13,817 nucleotides of DNA from Bacteroidales bacterium. GTDB lineage: Bacteria > Bacteroidota > Bacteroidia > Bacteroidales > UBA932. The notes beneath the pieces were generated by a model. It saw only the letters and a program-made list of their open reading frames with translations. It had not been told where the DNA came from and ran no database searches. The stretch lies in assembly GCA_017958765.1 (NCBI GenBank), contig JAGDBY010000073.1:1-13817 (forward strand), given 5' to 3'. Within the stretch, counting starts at the first letter, position 1. Each line of letters begins with the position of its first letter. Positions 13,210 through 13,817 of this stretch are shown piece by piece. Both the position numbers and the translations under genes were made by a program.

Positions 13210-13817
13210 AGACAACGAAGCAAAAATCGAAAAGAGTTTTCAGCCGAAGCAATGGAATGATATAAAAACTCACGATTCCTGGTCTACCTTCAAGATCATC
13301 GGCGAGTTTGTGAACGGATTTGAAAAAATGTGCAACATCGGACCTTCAGTAGCCGTGTTCGGTTCTGCCCGCATTAAGGAGGGAACCCAGTATTACAACG
13401 ATACAGTCGAGATTGGCAAGCTGTTGACAGAGAATAATTTCGGTGTTATCACAGGCGGCGGACCGGGTCTTATGGAAGCTGCAAACAGAGGCGCTCACGA
13501 GAGCGGTGGCTGCAGCGTCGGCCTGAATATCCGTCTTCCGTTCGAGCAGTCTGCAAACGAATATATAGACCGTGACAAATGCATAGAGTTCGACTATTTC
13601 TTTGTCCGTAAGACAATGTTCATGCGTTATGCTCAGGCCTACATCGTAATGCCGGGCGGTTTCGGAACAATGGACGAGCTGTTCGAGGCTCTTACCCTCG
13701 AGCAGACAGACAAAATGGTCGATTTCCCTATCATATTCTACAGCAGCGAGTATTGGGGCGGTCTGATCGACTGGTTCAGAAACACTCTTCTGGCTCACGG
13801 AGTCATCTCACCTGAAG
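13202..13817 (+). CDS. LOG family protein (TIGR00730, Rossmann-fold phosphoribohydrolase-like), 5' part
   Basis: The first 205 residues of a LOG-family (formerly 'lysine decarboxylase-like') protein, open at the right edge. The family hydrolyses nucleoside 5'-monophosphates to base and ribose 5-phosphate; plant members release cytokinins, and the bacterial substrate is often unknown. Signatures: VAVFGSAR (50-57), ITGGGPGLMEAANRGA (83-98), the RK pair at 136-137, and the phosphate-binding PGGFGTMDELFE (151-162), which includes the catalytic Glu. The first ~35 residues are a polar extension before the Rossmann fold. The ATG at 13202 overlaps the hisS stop (ATGAATAA, 8 bp, +1 frame), so the two are probably translationally coupled. 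There is no lysine decarboxylase activity to expect despite older database names. Confidence 0.93.
   Translation, partial: MNKDNEAKIEKSFQPKQWNDIKTHDSWSTFKIIGEFVNGFEKMCNIGPSVAVFGSARIKEGTQYYNDTVEIGKLLTENNFGVITGGGPGLMEAANRGAHESGGCSVGLNIRLPFEQSANEYIDRDKCIEFDYFFVRKTMFMRYAQAYIVMPGGFGTMDELFEALTLEQTDKMVDFPIIFYSSEYWGGLIDWFRNTLLAHGVISPE

Noticed and set aside
13346..13798. Minus-strand open frame of 150 codons near the right end
   Set aside because: The plus strand here encodes the LOG-family protein with intact GGGPG and PGGFGT motifs; the minus frame shows no family signature.

Overview
The window reads as a chromosomal segment from a Bacteroidota bacterium, most likely of the order Bacteroidales. 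The grounds are: promoter elements of the TAnnTTTG type; A-rich leaders without Shine-Dalgarno sequences at most starts; a DUF4831-type exported protein; a TonB-dependent receptor with an N-terminal carboxypeptidase-regulatory-like domain; and signal peptides cleaved before Gln. Genus cannot be set from the sequence. All genes look native and vertically inherited. I saw no insertion sequence, prophage, CRISPR array, tRNA or rRNA. No stretch over 300 bases lacks a gene.

Layout. Bases 1-620 hold the 3' half of murF (+). It converges on a minus-strand pair, a POT/PTR peptide transporter (3191-1629) followed by a family 2 glycosyltransferase (1624-617); the two converging genes share the palindrome CTAG as stop codons. 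From a short AT-rich divergent promoter region (3192-3272) the plus strand carries a LpxL/HtrB-like acyltransferase, a DUF4831 exported protein and an M20C dipeptidase (pepD). This run ends at a perfect 38-bp palindrome (6759-6796) that also serves as terminator for the convergent sppA (8585-6813).

From a second divergent promoter region (8586-8642) a three-gene plus-strand run encodes a secreted His/Cys-rich protein, a TonB-dependent outer-membrane receptor with a Cys-Cys motif at the start of its plug, and a periplasmic HMA-domain protein with a CxxCxxxC site. It ends in a hairpin terminator at 11794-11821. The last unit is hisS, overlapped by 8 bp by a LOG-family gene that runs off the window.

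How the genes fit together. The peptide transporter and the dipeptidase fire from one divergent region, which suggests peptide uptake coupled to hydrolysis. The acyltransferase, glycosyltransferase and murF are envelope genes. The most interesting unit is 8643-11768: an exported soft-metal-handling system (copper is the first candidate, metal unproven) in which all three proteins carry thiol or imidazole ligand clusters and could pass a metal from the outer membrane to a periplasmic carrier.
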